Shown one piece after another: positions 17,212 through 26,182 of a DNA stretch of 64,000 bases. Each line of letters starts with the position of its first letter. Position 1 is the first letter of the stretch. The DNA is from CAZXGD01 sp046350455 (GTDB lineage: Bacteria > Planctomycetota > Phycisphaerae > Phycisphaerales > SM1A02): positions 1 to 64,000 of the forward strand of contig JAXMAM010000001.1 of assembly GCA_046350455.1 (NCBI GenBank). Reading direction: 5' to 3'. Both the position numbers and the translations under genes were made by a program. The notes beneath the pieces are model-generated. The model ran no database searches, was not told the origin of the DNA, and saw only the letters and a program-made list of their open reading frames with translations.

Positions 17212-18498
17212 TGGTCTTACCGAAAAAAAGTGGACACGAGTTTTATGTAGAGTGACTACTTAGAAGGAGACCAGGACCATGGCGGAGATCAGGACCTACA
17301 CGCAGGAGTTCAAGGACTCGGCGGTCGAGATGGTGCGCACGCAGGGGATGTCGATCCCCAAGGCCGCAGGGGGCTCGGCATCCCGCCCAACACGCTGCGC
17401 GGTTGGATCGAGGCGGCAGATGGAAGGAAGCCGGCGCCGCGGTCGCCGCAGCGCGCGGGATCGGCCGGCGACTCGGCGCTGCAGCAGCGCGTGCGCGAGC
17501 TCGAGGCGGAGGTGCGCCAGCTGCGCATCGACCGCGAGATCCTCAAAAAAGCGACGCAGTGGTTCGCCAAGGGAAGGCTCATGAGATTCCACTTCATCAG
17601 GGACCACCTGGTGCCCCAGTTCACCGTGAAGGACTGCTGCAGGGTGCTCGGCGTCAGCATGAGCGGCTACTACCGGTGGCGCAGGGAGCCCGTGGGGCCG
17701 CGGCAGATGAGGATCATGCGCGTGGTCGAGGAGATACGCGCCATCCACGCCGAGTCCCGCAGGAACTTCGGCGCGCCCAGGATCCGCGCGGCGCTCGCCC
17801 AGCGCGGGATCCACCTGCACGTGCAGACCGTGCAGCGCCTCATGCGCAGGCACGGAATCCGCAGCAGGATGTGCAGGAAGTTCAGGCCGCGCACCACGGA
17901 CAGCAGCCACCGCATCCCGCCGGCGCCGGACCTGGTGCAGAGGAACTTCAGCGCAGCCGGTCCGGACCGGCTGTGGTTCTGCGACATCACGTACATCCCC
18001 ACTGGCGAGGGCTTCTGCTACCTGGCGACGGTGATGGACGCATGGAGCAGGAGGATCGTGGGCTGGACCGTGAAGGACACGCTGCACGCCGAGGTGCGAT
18101 CGACGCGCTGAAGATGGCGCTCGGCTCGAGGAGGCCGCCCGCGGACGGGTCGCTGGTGCACCACTCGGACCGCGGCGTGCAGTACGCGTGCAACGCCTAC
18201 CGCGGGCTGCTCGTCGCGCATGGAATCCAGCAGAGCATGAGCCATGCGCGCGACTGCTACGACAACGCGATGGCGGAGTCGCTCTTCTCAACCCTGAAGA
18301 GGGAACTGACCCTTCACGAGACATATGCGACGCGCCGCGCAGGCGCGGGTCGCAGTGTTCCAATGGATAGCGATGTACTACCACCGCGCAAGGCTGCACA
18401 GCGCGCTTGGGTACCTCAGCCCCGAGCAGTTTGAGAAGGAGCACCGCAAGGCAGGGTGACACGAGCTATCGTGTGTCCATTCTGATGCGGTAAGACCA
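17212..18498 (+). mobile_element. IS3-family insertion sequence, copy 1 (defective)
   Basis: This 1287-bp element is bounded by inverted ends TGGTCTTACCG / CGGTAAGACCA. The inner terminal sequences also match (GTGGACACGAG on the left against ATGGACACACGA on the right when inverted). It is nearly identical to the copy at 45282-46568, in opposite orientation. No target-site duplication is visible at either copy. Four single-base indels relative to copy 2 break its genes. Confidence 0.9.
17279..18459 (+). pseudogene. IS3-family transposase OrfA/OrfB, frameshifted
   Basis: OrfA begins at ATG 17279 (MAEIRTYTQEFKDSAVEMV) and loses frame at a G run, G5 at 17369-17373 where copy 2 has G6. An extra G lies near 17577, a G is missing near 18092 and an extra C lies near 18335, so OrfB (from ATG 17581) stops early at 18111 instead of running to 18459. 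The four indels sum to zero and the total length equals copy 2. Transposition from this copy would need the OrfA/OrfB of copy 2. Confidence 0.85.
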
Positions 18499-18650
18499 CC
18501 CGCGTCGCGGGCCTCTCTCAGCGCGAGGCGAAGCGCCTGATCGCGCTGGCGCTTGCGACGGGGCAGGCCCACCAGGAGCAGTTCAACGGACGGTCCGCAC
18601 CACGGCTCGTGCGGGGGTTGGCACCCGTGACGGAGGGGGATGCGCCATGA
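18499..18650 (+). pseudogene. 3' fragment of unknown gene right of IS
   Basis: An open frame enters directly from the IS edge (TTRVAGLSQREAKRLIALA...) and stops at TGA 18648-18650. It has no start of its own and no recognisable domain. The TGA overlaps an ATG at 18647 whose frame crosses the palindromic block and is probably not coding. Confidence 0.35.
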
Positions 18651-18670
18651 CATCGGAGCTCAGGCAGGCA

Positions 18671-18815
18671 GGGTCTCTTGCGCACACGCACGGTGTTTCA
18701 TCCGTGCGCAAGAGAGGACTACTCTCTTGCGCACACCCCCCATACCCCCCTGCGGGAACGTCGCCTAGTGGCGACGTCCCGCGCACGTGTGCGAGAGAGT
18801 GTGCGCAAGAGACCC
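18671..18815. repeat. Nested palindrome array (CTCTTGCGCACAC units)
   Basis: A perfect 17-bp inverted repeat (GGGTCTCTTGCGCACAC at 18671-18687, GTGTGCGCAAGAGACCC at 18799-18815) encloses further copies of the same unit: an inverted copy at 18702-18715 and a direct copy at about 18723-18737. A separate 8-bp hairpin ACGTCGCC/GGCGACGT is at 18758-18777. The density of hairpins suggests a protein-binding or replication/packaging site of the phage-derived block that follows, but this is inference. Confidence 0.65.
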
Positions 18816-18868
18816 CCCTCAATAGGTACTTCCGGGCCCAACTGCCAATAATACCCCGCGGGGAACAG

Positions 18869-19246
18869 TCACACATTTCGACTGAGTTTGTTGCCAGTGG
18901 CCGAACTCGGACGGCATGCATCTGCCTGCCCGGCGACGGCTTCGCGAAGCTGGGCAACCTCAGCCCGGAGCGCACGCATCTCGCGGCACAGGTCATCCAG
19001 AGGACCACCGGCAAGCTCGCGGATCGCACGGCGCGTGTTCAGGTTCGCCGCGATGATGTCCTGGAAGCGCATGCGCGTGGGGTTTCCGGGATCGCCGATC
19101 TCCACGCCGTTGCGGGAGTACTCCATCGCGCGCCCGTCCTCGTCGATGCGCATGCCGTCCCGCTTCAGCATCTTCGGGCTCGGCTTGCGAATCGGGTAGG
19201 CCGCGATGACAGTTCCGTCGTGCAAGAGCTGCACGGAGTAGTACAT
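18869..19246 (-). CDS. Hypothetical protein with C-terminal coiled coil
   Basis: This roughly 125-aa protein from ATG 19246 (MYYSVQLLHDGTVIAAYPIR) has a small alpha/beta N-terminal half and a C-terminal stretch with heptad spacing (LCREMRALRAEVAQLREAV), so it is probably oligomeric. It belongs to no family I can name. It is divergent from the ParB-methyltransferase gene across about 180 bp and lies beside the palindrome array. An earlier in-frame start at 19342 is possible but would add a basic, less convincing leader. Confidence 0.5.
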   Translation of the reverse strand: MYYSVQLLHDGTVIAAYPIRKPSPKMLKRDGMRIDEDGRAMEYSRNGVEIGDPGNPTRMRFQDIIAANLNTRRAIRELAGGPLDDLCREMRALRAEVAQLREAVAGQADACRPSSATGNKLSRNV

Positions 19247-19428
19247 CGGCCGTCGTCTTGTTCTTCGCATCCGGGTCCTCCAGGACGCATTGTCCGCGGG
19301 CGTGGCGCTGGGTTTGGCCACGGTCGCGCCCGTCCGCCCCAAGTGCCCGGCCTCCCAACTCCAGCGTCCGGCGCGCCACGTGGCGACGTCGCGGCGATCC
19401 CCCAGTCCAAGGTCCCAAAGGTGAATCC

Positions 19429-20799
19429 ATGAAGATCGAACAGCGTCCCGTCGCCGACATCCGCCCCTACGACGCCAACCCGCGCGTCAACGACGCCGCC
19501 GTGGATGCGGTCGCCCACTCCATCCGCACCTACGGCTTCCGCCAGCCCATCGTCGTCGACGCCGAGGGCGTGATCGTCTGCGGCCACACCCGCTGGAAGG
19601 CGGCCCAGAGGCTCGCCATGGAGCGGGTGCCCGTCCATGTGGCGAAGGACCTGACCTCGGACCAGGTGCGCGCCTACCGCATCGCCGACAACAAGCTCGC
19701 GGAGCTGGCCGAGTGGGACATGGACCTGCTGGCGGTCGAGCTTGGAGCCCTGAGGGAGGCCGACGTGGACATGGCCTCCCTGGGGTTCGACGAGGACGAG
19801 CTTGCGAAGCTGTTCGCCGGCGACGTGAAGGAGGGGCTGACCGACCCGGACCTGATCCCCGCGCCGCCCGACGAGGCGACCACGAAGCCGGGCGACCTGT
19901 GGGTCCTGGGCGACCACCGGCTCCTCTGCGGCGACTCGTCGCGGGCAGAGGACCTGGACCGCCTGCTCGATGGCCAGCCGATCCACCTGGTCAACACCGA
20001 CCCGCCCTACAACGTAAAGGTCGAGCCGCGCTCGAACAACGCGATCGCGGCCGGGCTGTCCTCCTTCGCGGCCGCCAGGCCAACGCACCACCAGTCGATG
20101 GACCTGGCGCGGCACCCGGAGAAGGCTGCCGCCACGCACCGGCAGCTGCGCGCGAAGGACCGGCCGCTGGCGAACGACTTCGTGAGCGACGAGGCCTTCG
20201 ACGTGCTGCTGGACGCGTGGTTCGGGAACATGGCGCGGGTGCTGGTCCCCGGGCGCGGCTTCTACATCTGGGGCGGCTACGCGAACCTCGGCAACTACCC
20301 GCCGTTCCTCAGGAAGCACGGGCTGTACTTCAGCCAGGGGATCGTGTGGGACAAGCAGCACCCGGTGCTGACGCGCAAGGACTTCATGGGCGCCTTCGAG
20401 ATCTGCTTCTACGGCTGGAAGGAGGGGGCTGCGCACCTGTACCTCGGGCCCAACAACGCGACGGACCTGTGGCACGTGAAGAAGGTGAACCCGCAGAGCA
20501 TGGTCCATTTGACCGAGAAGCCGGTCGAGCTCGCGGTCCGCGCGATGCAGTACTCGTCGCGGCCTGGCGAGAACGTGCTGGACCTGTTCGGCGGCTCAGG
20601 CTCGACGCTGATCGCGGCCGAGCAGGTGGGCCGGCGCGCGTTCCTCATGGAGCTGGACGCGCTCTACTGCGACGTGATCGTCAAGCGATGGGAGGAGTTC
20701 ACGGGGCGGAAGGCGGAGCGTCTGTCGGGTGTGAGTCTTCAAGTCCAAGCTCGGCTCGCGATGGAAGTTCATGAAGCGCTCGATCGAGACAACGGATGA
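19429..20799 (+). CDS. ParB-domain plus DNA methyltransferase fusion
   Basis: This 456-aa protein is of a type common in phages and mobile elements. The N-terminal ParB-like nuclease domain (about 1-130) has GVIVCGHTRWKAAQRL (47-62). The C-terminal N4/N6 DNA methyltransferase has the catalytic DPPYN (191-195) and the SAM-binding motif DLFGGSGST (from 385), an order (motif IV before motif I) typical of the beta class. It probably methylates element DNA to avoid host restriction or regulates the element. No dedicated restriction enzyme lies next to it. Its 3' end overlaps the convergent gene by about 100 bp. Confidence 0.9.
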   Translation: MKIEQRPVADIRPYDANPRVNDAAVDAVAHSIRTYGFRQPIVVDAEGVIVCGHTRWKAAQRLAMERVPVHVAKDLTSDQVRAYRIADNKLAELAEWDMDLLAVELGALREADVDMASLGFDEDELAKLFAGDVKEGLTDPDLIPAPPDEATTKPGDLWVLGDHRLLCGDSSRAEDLDRLLDGQPIHLVNTDPPYNVKVEPRSNNAIAAGLSSFAAARPTHHQSMDLARHPEKAAATHRQLRAKDRPLANDFVSDEAFDVLLDAWFGNMARVLVPGRGFYIWGGYANLGNYPPFLRKHGLYFSQGIVWDKQHPVLTRKDFMGAFEICFYGWKEGAAHLYLGPNNATDLWHVKKVNPQSMVHLTEKPVELAVRAMQYSSRPGENVLDLFGGSGSTLIAAEQVGRRAFLMELDALYCDVIVKRWEEFTGRKAERLSGVSLQVQARLAMEVHEALDRDNG

Positions 20800-21716
20800 C
20801 ATGCTGCGACTCTTCATCAATCCCGTCTGCCCTCCAGACTTCGAATGTTCCGACTCGGGATATTGCATTCCCTTCCGTACGCCTGATGACCGTAGCTGCC
20901 TGCACGAAAATCAGTACTGCGGGTACCAGCTTCTTGTTTTCACGGAGGACATCGTCGAGGTCACCTCCCCGCAGTTTTTTGAGGGTCTCGCGTTGGCGAT
21001 CGCACGAGGTCTTCCCCGTCTGCTCCCCAGCGGCCTTGCCACGCCACGCGCCTCACGTCGTTGTAGTTCTCGTGGCCGTCCAGCGGCCAAAGCCGTGGAA
21101 GGTCCAGCCAGTTGCGGGCATTGAGGACAATCAAGCCCCTGGTGGCAGGGCACTGCGTGATTTGTTTGGAACCACCTTCAATGAGATTGAGGGCCGACTC
21201 CACCGATGCTCCGTTCGGTGTCTTGCAAGCGATTCCCCACGTGACTCCGTTGATGGTGAAGAGGATGTCCGGATTGTCTCCCATGGACTCGTCGGGATGA
21301 TCGACCTTGACATCGGTAGCAAATTTGCAGCAGGCAAGCGCGACGAGCGCCTCAAAGATCTTGTTGGCCGCCTGATCGCCAATCTTGCGGACGTTTTGTG
21401 CAGGCTCGCCGCTGTTGAGCAGTTTCAGATGCGGCACCAGAAACCTGATTGCTTCGGGGCCCCTCGTATAAGCGACAAGGAGCAGTTCGGCGAAATGGAG
21501 CACGCCAAGGCCGCGGGACACCTCCAATCGTTCGGCGTCGGTCTCCGGTGGTGGGGCGTTTTTGCGCTGGCGTGCCTCCGCATCCTTAATCATGTGGAGC
21601 GCCGCCGCGAGCTCCGAGTTCGGTTGGACTTCAATGCCGACGTATTTGAGGGCCTCCTCGAATCGCCTTGCAATGAGGTTGGCATCCGTGAATGTGCGCG
21701 AGTGGTTCGGGCTCAA
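20699..21716 (-). pseudogene. Nuclease-like hypothetical protein, frameshifted
   Basis: ATG 21716 opens about 230 residues of convincing protein with FTINGVTWGIACKTPNG, which fits a PD-(D/E)XK-type core with Asp upstream (GDNPDIL). The frame then ends at about 20961, while a different frame from about 21000 to 20699 continues with protein-like sequence (GGDLDDVLRENKKLVPAV, then VGTFEVWRADGIDEE). One extra base near 21000 would explain this. Function is unknown; restriction- or element-associated nuclease activity is a guess from the core. It is convergent with the methyltransferase gene. Confidence 0.55.
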
Positions 21717-21803
21717 TTTGGTTCTCCCTGGTGCCGGAGACAGTTTCGCTCCGCGTGCAACGAGGAGAGTATTCCGAGTGCCCCGAGTCCGAGTGTTCGC
21801 GAA

Positions 21804-22310
21804 CTAGGCCGCGACGAACAGCCCGCGCTCGGCCTTCCGGAATCGCGCCTGCGCCCCTTTCTGCTTGATCTCCCGCACCATCGCCGCGTAGAGCGTGGCC
21901 TCGGGCGTCTTGCCGCCTGGGCTGGTCCACAGGCCCTTGGCGGCCATCCGCTCGATCAGATCCTTGGCCCGCATCGGCTCCTTCGCCTCGGCGAGGACCA
22001 TCGCCGCCGCGTCGAGCGCGCTCGTGCGCCGGGCCTTCCGCTCCTTCGCGGGCTTCGCGTCCCGTGCCTTCGCGGCCTTGCCGCCGGCCGCGACCGCCCG
22101 CTCGCTCGCGGCGAGGGCGTCGGGGCTCGCGCCGCGCTCGTCGCGCTTCCTGGCGTTCTCCTGGTCGGCGGCGGCCATGGCCTTCAGCGCCTCGCCGCGC
22201 GCCGCGTCGAGCGCCCGCCTGGTGCGCTGCGCGCCCGCGGCGCGCGCGGCGCTGGCGGACATGCGGACGGGCTTCTTCGACGCTGCCTTCTTCGTGCTCT
22301 TCCTGCTCAT
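21804..22310 (-). CDS. HARE-HTH domain protein
   Basis: This 168-aa protein has a Lys/Ala/Arg-rich disordered N-terminal half and a C-terminal HARE-HTH winged helix (about 97-168: SALDAAAMVLAEAKEPMRAK, then GLWTSPGGKTPEATLYAAM). HARE-HTH domains occur in restriction endonucleases, RNA polymerase delta and eukaryotic ASXL proteins and are thought to link DNA binding to modified-DNA or effector recognition. It is the last of four small minus-strand genes and likely belongs to the mobile element core. Confidence 0.8.
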   Translation of the reverse strand: MSRKSTKKAASKKPVRMSASAARAAGAQRTRRALDAARGEALKAMAAADQENARKRDERGASPDALAASERAVAAGGKAAKARDAKPAKERKARRTSALDAAAMVLAEAKEPMRAKDLIERMAAKGLWTSPGGKTPEATLYAAMVREIKQKGAQARFRKAERGLFVAA

Positions 22311-22361
22311 GTGGAGGCTCCTCGTGGAAATGGAAACGGCGAGGCCCGCGACGCGCGGGAC

Positions 22362-22607
22362 TCAGGTGATCGGGTGGACCTCGATGCTCCGCCCGCATGC
22401 GGGGCAGAGGCATCGCGTGGGCTTGGGGCTCCCGCGCCCGGCCGCGCGGCCCGCCTCGTAGGCGTCCCGGAGCGCGGACTCGATGCAGCCCACCGAGAGG
22501 TCGTGGAAGTCGAGGCTGTCCCTGCCGCGCGTCTCCAGCGTCTCGACCAGGAGCTCGATCCTGGCGATCCTGCGGATGGCGGCGTCGCGCGCGGGGTCGG
22601 CGCTCAT
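22362..22607 (-). CDS. DUF6900-like small protein with zinc-ribbon-like tail
   Basis: This 81-aa protein contains the segment IARIELLVETLETRGRDSLD, then FHDLSVGCIESALRDAYEAG, which matches the DUF6900 pattern found in phage and integrative-element proteins. The C-terminal CLCPACG is a possible half zinc knuckle. The ATG at 22607 overlaps the stop of the upstream gene as ATGA, which fixes the start. Function is unknown; such proteins accompany single-strand DNA and methylase genes of mobile elements. Confidence 0.7.
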   Translation of the reverse strand: MSADPARDAAIRRIARIELLVETLETRGRDSLDFHDLSVGCIESALRDAYEAGRAAGRGSPKPTRCLCPACGRSIEVHPIT

Positions 22608-22855
22608 TGGAGCCGCTCCCCCTCGGACGTGAACGACCAGTCGTTGGCGTCGGCGTTGACGAGGAACCCCTCGATGGTCGCGGCGCCGGCCGGGTCGTCC
22701 GCGCCGTCGCATCCCATGGCGAGGTACTCGGCGTACGCGCGGTCGAAGCCCGCCGGGTGGTGCGCGCGCAGGTCCCGGGCGTCGTGCGCACCGCAGAAGT
22801 CGCGGTCGCCGTCCTCGTCAAGCCCGGGCCTGGCGGTTCCTTCTGGCTGCGTCAT
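22604..22855 (-). CDS. Hypothetical mobile-element protein
   Basis: This 83-aa acidic protein is rich in Asp, Ala and Gly, with no domain I recognise. It is coupled by ATGA to the DUF6900-like gene downstream and starts 1 bp after the gene at 22857-23093 ends, so it is part of a four-gene minus-strand operon. Conserved-looking residues (RAYAEYLAMGCDGADD) suggest a folded core, but there is no functional clue. Confidence 0.55.
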   Translation of the reverse strand: MTQPEGTARPGLDEDGDRDFCGAHDARDLRAHHPAGFDRAYAEYLAMGCDGADDPAGAATIEGFLVNADANDWSFTSEGERLQ

Positions 22856-22856
22856 G

Positions 22857-23093
22857 TCACTCGCCCCCTTCGTGCGCGGCGCTGGCGTACTCCTGCTGGC
22901 TGATGGAGCGGTACGCCTCGATCAGGTCGTCGCGGACCCTTCCGAGGTCGCCCGCATGGCCCCAGTTGGCCGGATCGGCTTTGGCGCGCGTCGCGTGCGC
23001 CGCGAGCTCTCCCCTGATCAGGTCGATCAGGCGCTCGATCTCTGCGGCGCGCCTCGCGTACTCGGCGCCTGCGGTGGTCTTCGTCTTTGCCAT
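22857..23093 (-). CDS. Small helical hypothetical protein of mobile element
   Basis: This 78-aa protein from ATG 23093 (MAKTKTTAGAEYARRAAEIE) is predicted to be entirely alpha-helical. The segment WGHAGDLGRVRDDLIEAYR resembles short proteins commonly seen beside HARE-HTH and DUF6900 genes in planctomycete and proteobacterial elements. It is the first gene of the minus-strand operon. Its promoter should lie in 23094-23232, which it shares divergently with the terminase genes. Confidence 0.6.
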   Translation of the reverse strand: MAKTKTTAGAEYARRAAEIERLIDLIRGELAAHATRAKADPANWGHAGDLGRVRDDLIEAYRSISQQEYASAAHEGGE

Positions 23094-23232
23094 CTGCGTT
23101 CTCCGTTGGTGGTTCCGGGGGTGCGATGCGGACACGCACATGAGGGCATGAGTCGCGCCCGCCATCAAGTCGGGGCCGCGGACAATCCGCGCGAGTGGGC
23201 GCAATGTGGGCAACTTCGCCGCGAGGCCGGCC

Positions 23233-23478
23233 ATGCGTGACGCACCTTCCGGACCTGCGCGCAGGAGCCCGGCCGCGATGGGGGTCGCGGACCTTGCGCG
23301 CCTGCTGAGGGCGTCGGGATCCCGCCACGGGACGGACGACGCGGTGCAGGCGGACATCGACGCGGGCGCGCCGACGAACGTGGACGGGACGATCAACCTC
23401 GTGCACTACGCCGCGTGGCTCGCGAGGCAGGTGGCGGCGCAGGAGGCGTCGGGAACCGGAGGAGCGCATGGCAACTGA
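23233..23478 (+). CDS. Small helix-rich protein, possible terminase small-subunit role
   Basis: This 81-aa protein has MGVADLARLLRASGSRHGTD and NLVHYAAWLARQV, which mirrors the N-terminal part of the next protein (SELCRLLNSTPLG-like, then NLLRYVAWLFDQ). The two look like related DNA-recognition modules. It overlaps the large terminase gene by 11 bp. A DNA-recognition role in packaging is inferred from position and this internal similarity only. Confidence 0.5.
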   Translation: MRDAPSGPARRSPAAMGVADLARLLRASGSRHGTDDAVQADIDAGAPTNVDGTINLVHYAAWLARQVAAQEASGTGGAHGN

Positions 23479-25780
23479 CGTCCAGCGGCTCCGCCCCGGC
23501 GAGCTCTGCCGCCTCCTGAACTCCACGCCGCTTGGCGAGTGCCTCGGCGAGCGGCAGCTCCACCGGCACCGGACCCGGGCCGGCCTGCGCATCGGCGCCG
23601 ACGGCGACCCCCGGCGGCTGAACCTCCTGCGCTACGTGGCGTGGCTCTTCGACCAGCGCCACGCCCCTGCCCCCGGAACAGGAGCTGGTGGCGAGTCGAG
23701 TGCCTCCGGCGCATCCCAGGACTACGACGCGCACCGCGAGCGGTCGCGGCTGCGGAACGCGCTCCTCTCGGCCTCGGGCCGCGACATCGGCGCCATCCCC
23801 GGGGTGCGGGACCCTGCGCGGCGCGCCAGCACCTGCCGCGACTTCCGGCGGTTCTGCGAGTCCTACATGCCCCGGACCTTCTGCCTCGCCTGGTCGGGCG
23901 ACCACATCAAGGTCATCGCCCGCATCGAGGAGTCCGTCCTCGAGGGCGGGCTCTTCGCGCTGGCCATGCCGCGCGGATCGGGCAAGACCTCACTGTGCGA
24001 GGCCGCCTGCCTCTGGGCCATGCTCCACGGGCACCGGTCATTCACCGCCCTCATCGGGGCCACCGAGGCCGACGCCGAGGCCAGGCTCGAGAGCGTCCGC
24101 ACCGAGATCGAGATCAACGACCTCCTCCTCGAGGACTTCCCCGAGGCGTGCTTTCCCGTGCGGCAGCTGGCCGGCATCAACCAGCGCGCCGCCGGGCAGC
24201 TCTGCCAGGGGCGGCAGACCCACATCGACTGGGGGAACAAGCAGGTCGTCCTCCCGACCGTGGAGGGCTCGCCCAGCTCGGGCGCCATCGTCCGCATCGC
24301 GGGCATCACAGGCCGGATCCGCGGGATGAGCTTCAAGCGCTCCGACGGCCGGAACGTCAGGCCGGACTTCGTGGTGATCGACGACTGCCAGACCGACGAG
24401 TCGGCCGTGAGCCTCGCCCAGTGCCGCCACCGCGAGTCCATCCTCTCGGGCGCCGTCCTCGGGCTCGCCGGCCCGGGCCGGAAGATCGTCGGCTTCATGC
24501 CCTGCACCGTGATCGCGCCCGACGACATGGCGGACCGGATCCTCGACCGGGCCAAGCACCCCGAGTGGCAGGGCGAGCGCATGCGCATGGTGGACGCATG
24601 GCCGGCCCGCATGGACCTGTGGGAGACCTACCGCGAGCGCCGGAACGAGAGCCTCCGGGCGGGCGGCAAGGGCGAGGAGGCGACCGCGTTCTACCTGGCG
24701 AACCGAGAGGCCATGGACAGGGGCGCGCGGCTCGCCTGGCCGGAGCGCTTCAACCCCGACGAGGCGAGCGCCCTCCAGCACGCGTTCAACCTCCGCTTCC
24801 GCGACGAGCGCGCCTTCTTCGCGGAGTACCAGAACGAGCCCCTGCCGCAGGTGGACGCCTCGCGCCTGGAGCTCCGGCCCGACGACATCGTGCAGCGCGT
24901 CAACGGCGTGCCGCGCGGCATCGTCCCGGTCTGGGCGACCCGGCTGACGGCGTTCGTGGACGTGCAGGACGCCTGCCTCTGGTGGATGGTGTGCGCGTGG
25001 GCCGACGACTTCACCGGCGCAGCGATCGACTACGGCGCGTGGCCGGACCAGGGGCGCGACTACTTCACGGGGCGGAGCCTCAGGCGGACCCTCGCGACGG
25101 AGTTCCCCGACGCGGGGTTCGAGGGGCGGATCTACGCCGGCCTCGAGGCCCTCGGCGACCGCCTGGCGGGGCGGGAGTGGGGGCGCGAGGACGGCGCCGC
25201 CACGCGGATCGGGAGGCTCCTCGTGGACGCCAACTACGGGAAGTCGACCGAGACCGTCCGGCGGTGGTGCCGGGAGTCGCCGCACTCCGGCTGCGCGATG
25301 CCCAGCCACGCGAAGTACGTCGGGGCCAGCAGCATGCCCTTCGCCGAGTACCGGCGGAAGGCGGGCGAGCAGATCGGCCTCAACTGGCTGGTCCGGAAGG
25401 GGGCGAGCACCGCGGTCAGGCACCTCTCGTGGGACACGAACTGGTGGAAGACATTTTGCGCCTCGCGGCTCGTCGCGGCCAAAGGCGACCGTGGGGCGTT
25501 CATGCTCTTCGGGCGGGACACCGAGGCCCACCGGATGCTCGCCGAGCACCTGACGGCGGAGCGCGGGGCGCCCGTTTCGTCGCGAGGGAGGACCGTGGAC
25601 GAGTGGAAGGCAATCCCAGGCCGGGACAACCACCTGCTGGACTGCCTGGTGGGCTGCGCGGTCGCCGCGAGCACCCTCGGCGCCGCGCTCACGGTCGGCG
25701 GCGGCGGACTGGGAGAGCGGCCGCCACGGCGGGTCATCAAGCTCAGCGAGTGGCAGCGGGGGAGGCGAATCCACTCATGA
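23468..25780 (+). CDS. Phage terminase large subunit (GpA-like) with N-terminal HTH-like module
   Basis: This 770-aa DNA-packaging motor is predicted. Residues 1-65 form an HTH-like module (RPGELCRLLNSTPLGECLGE). The ATPase domain has Walker A PRGSGKT (168-174) and Walker B FVVIDDCQ (301-308). The C-terminal RNase H-like nuclease shows acidic clusters in AFVDVQD (about 497-503), LLVDANYGKS and RDNHLLDCLVG. The length fits GpA-type terminases plus the extra N-terminal module. No portal, capsid or tail gene follows, so this is either a remnant or an element that relies on a helper phage. Confidence 0.88.
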   Translation: MATDVQRLRPGELCRLLNSTPLGECLGERQLHRHRTRAGLRIGADGDPRRLNLLRYVAWLFDQRHAPAPGTGAGGESSASGASQDYDAHRERSRLRNALLSASGRDIGAIPGVRDPARRASTCRDFRRFCESYMPRTFCLAWSGDHIKVIARIEESVLEGGLFALAMPRGSGKTSLCEAACLWAMLHGHRSFTALIGATEADAEARLESVRTEIEINDLLLEDFPEACFPVRQLAGINQRAAGQLCQGRQTHIDWGNKQVVLPTVEGSPSSGAIVRIAGITGRIRGMSFKRSDGRNVRPDFVVIDDCQTDESAVSLAQCRHRESILSGAVLGLAGPGRKIVGFMPCTVIAPDDMADRILDRAKHPEWQGERMRMVDAWPARMDLWETYRERRNESLRAGGKGEEATAFYLANREAMDRGARLAWPERFNPDEASALQHAFNLRFRDERAFFAEYQNEPLPQVDASRLELRPDDIVQRVNGVPRGIVPVWATRLTAFVDVQDACLWWMVCAWADDFTGAAIDYGAWPDQGRDYFTGRSLRRTLATEFPDAGFEGRIYAGLEALGDRLAGREWGREDGAATRIGRLLVDANYGKSTETVRRWCRESPHSGCAMPSHAKYVGASSMPFAEYRRKAGEQIGLNWLVRKGASTAVRHLSWDTNWWKTFCASRLVAAKGDRGAFMLFGRDTEAHRMLAEHLTAERGAPVSSRGRTVDEWKAIPGRDNHLLDCLVGCAVAASTLGAALTVGGGGLGERPPRRVIKLSEWQRGRRIHS

Positions 25781-26182
25781 TTCATCCGTTCTGCGGCAGG
25801 CGTGACGAGGGCGGAGCATCAATTCTGACGCCACCAGTGAATGTGCGACACTCGCAGCCGTCTCAAGACTCGCAAGCGCGCGGAGGTCAGTTGTGGGCTA
25901 TCCGAACCGCTCGGTTCGGGACCGCATGCTGCGCGTAGAACGACTGATAGGAGACTCCTCTCGGCCCTGCTGGGCGCGCAGGCCACTCAGGGCGGCTGGA
26001 CTTGCTGAACGCAAGCCTGTCAAGGCGACTGACGAGGCGCCGCCCCAAATGCATTGCACCTGTGGCTGCTACTCCAAGACTGTATGATTCACGCGTGGCA
26101 ACTCGGGCTTCGAAGCCATCGACATCGGTGCACGCGGCCATCTTCTCAGCGCAAACTGCGGCCGAGTCCAGGGGGAAGCTGG
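25781..26182. other. No gene recognised
   Basis: This stretch of about 400 bp lies between the terminase and the 2TM-GAF-like gene. Short open frames exist on both strands but none shows a ribosome site with protein-like composition. A leader or promoter for the following two genes must lie here. Confidence 0.4.

Noticed and set aside
18647..18960. Possible gene starting at ATG 18647
   Set aside because: Its frame crosses the nested palindromes and then runs antisense to a better minus-strand gene. The protein composition follows the repeats.
20796..23240. 814-codon plus-strand open frame
   Set aside because: Antisense to five small minus-strand genes that have ATGA coupling and recognisable families.
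23539..25938. 799-codon frame overlapping the terminase
   Set aside because: Arg/Pro/Gly-rich alternative frame; the terminase frame carries clear Walker and nuclease motifs.
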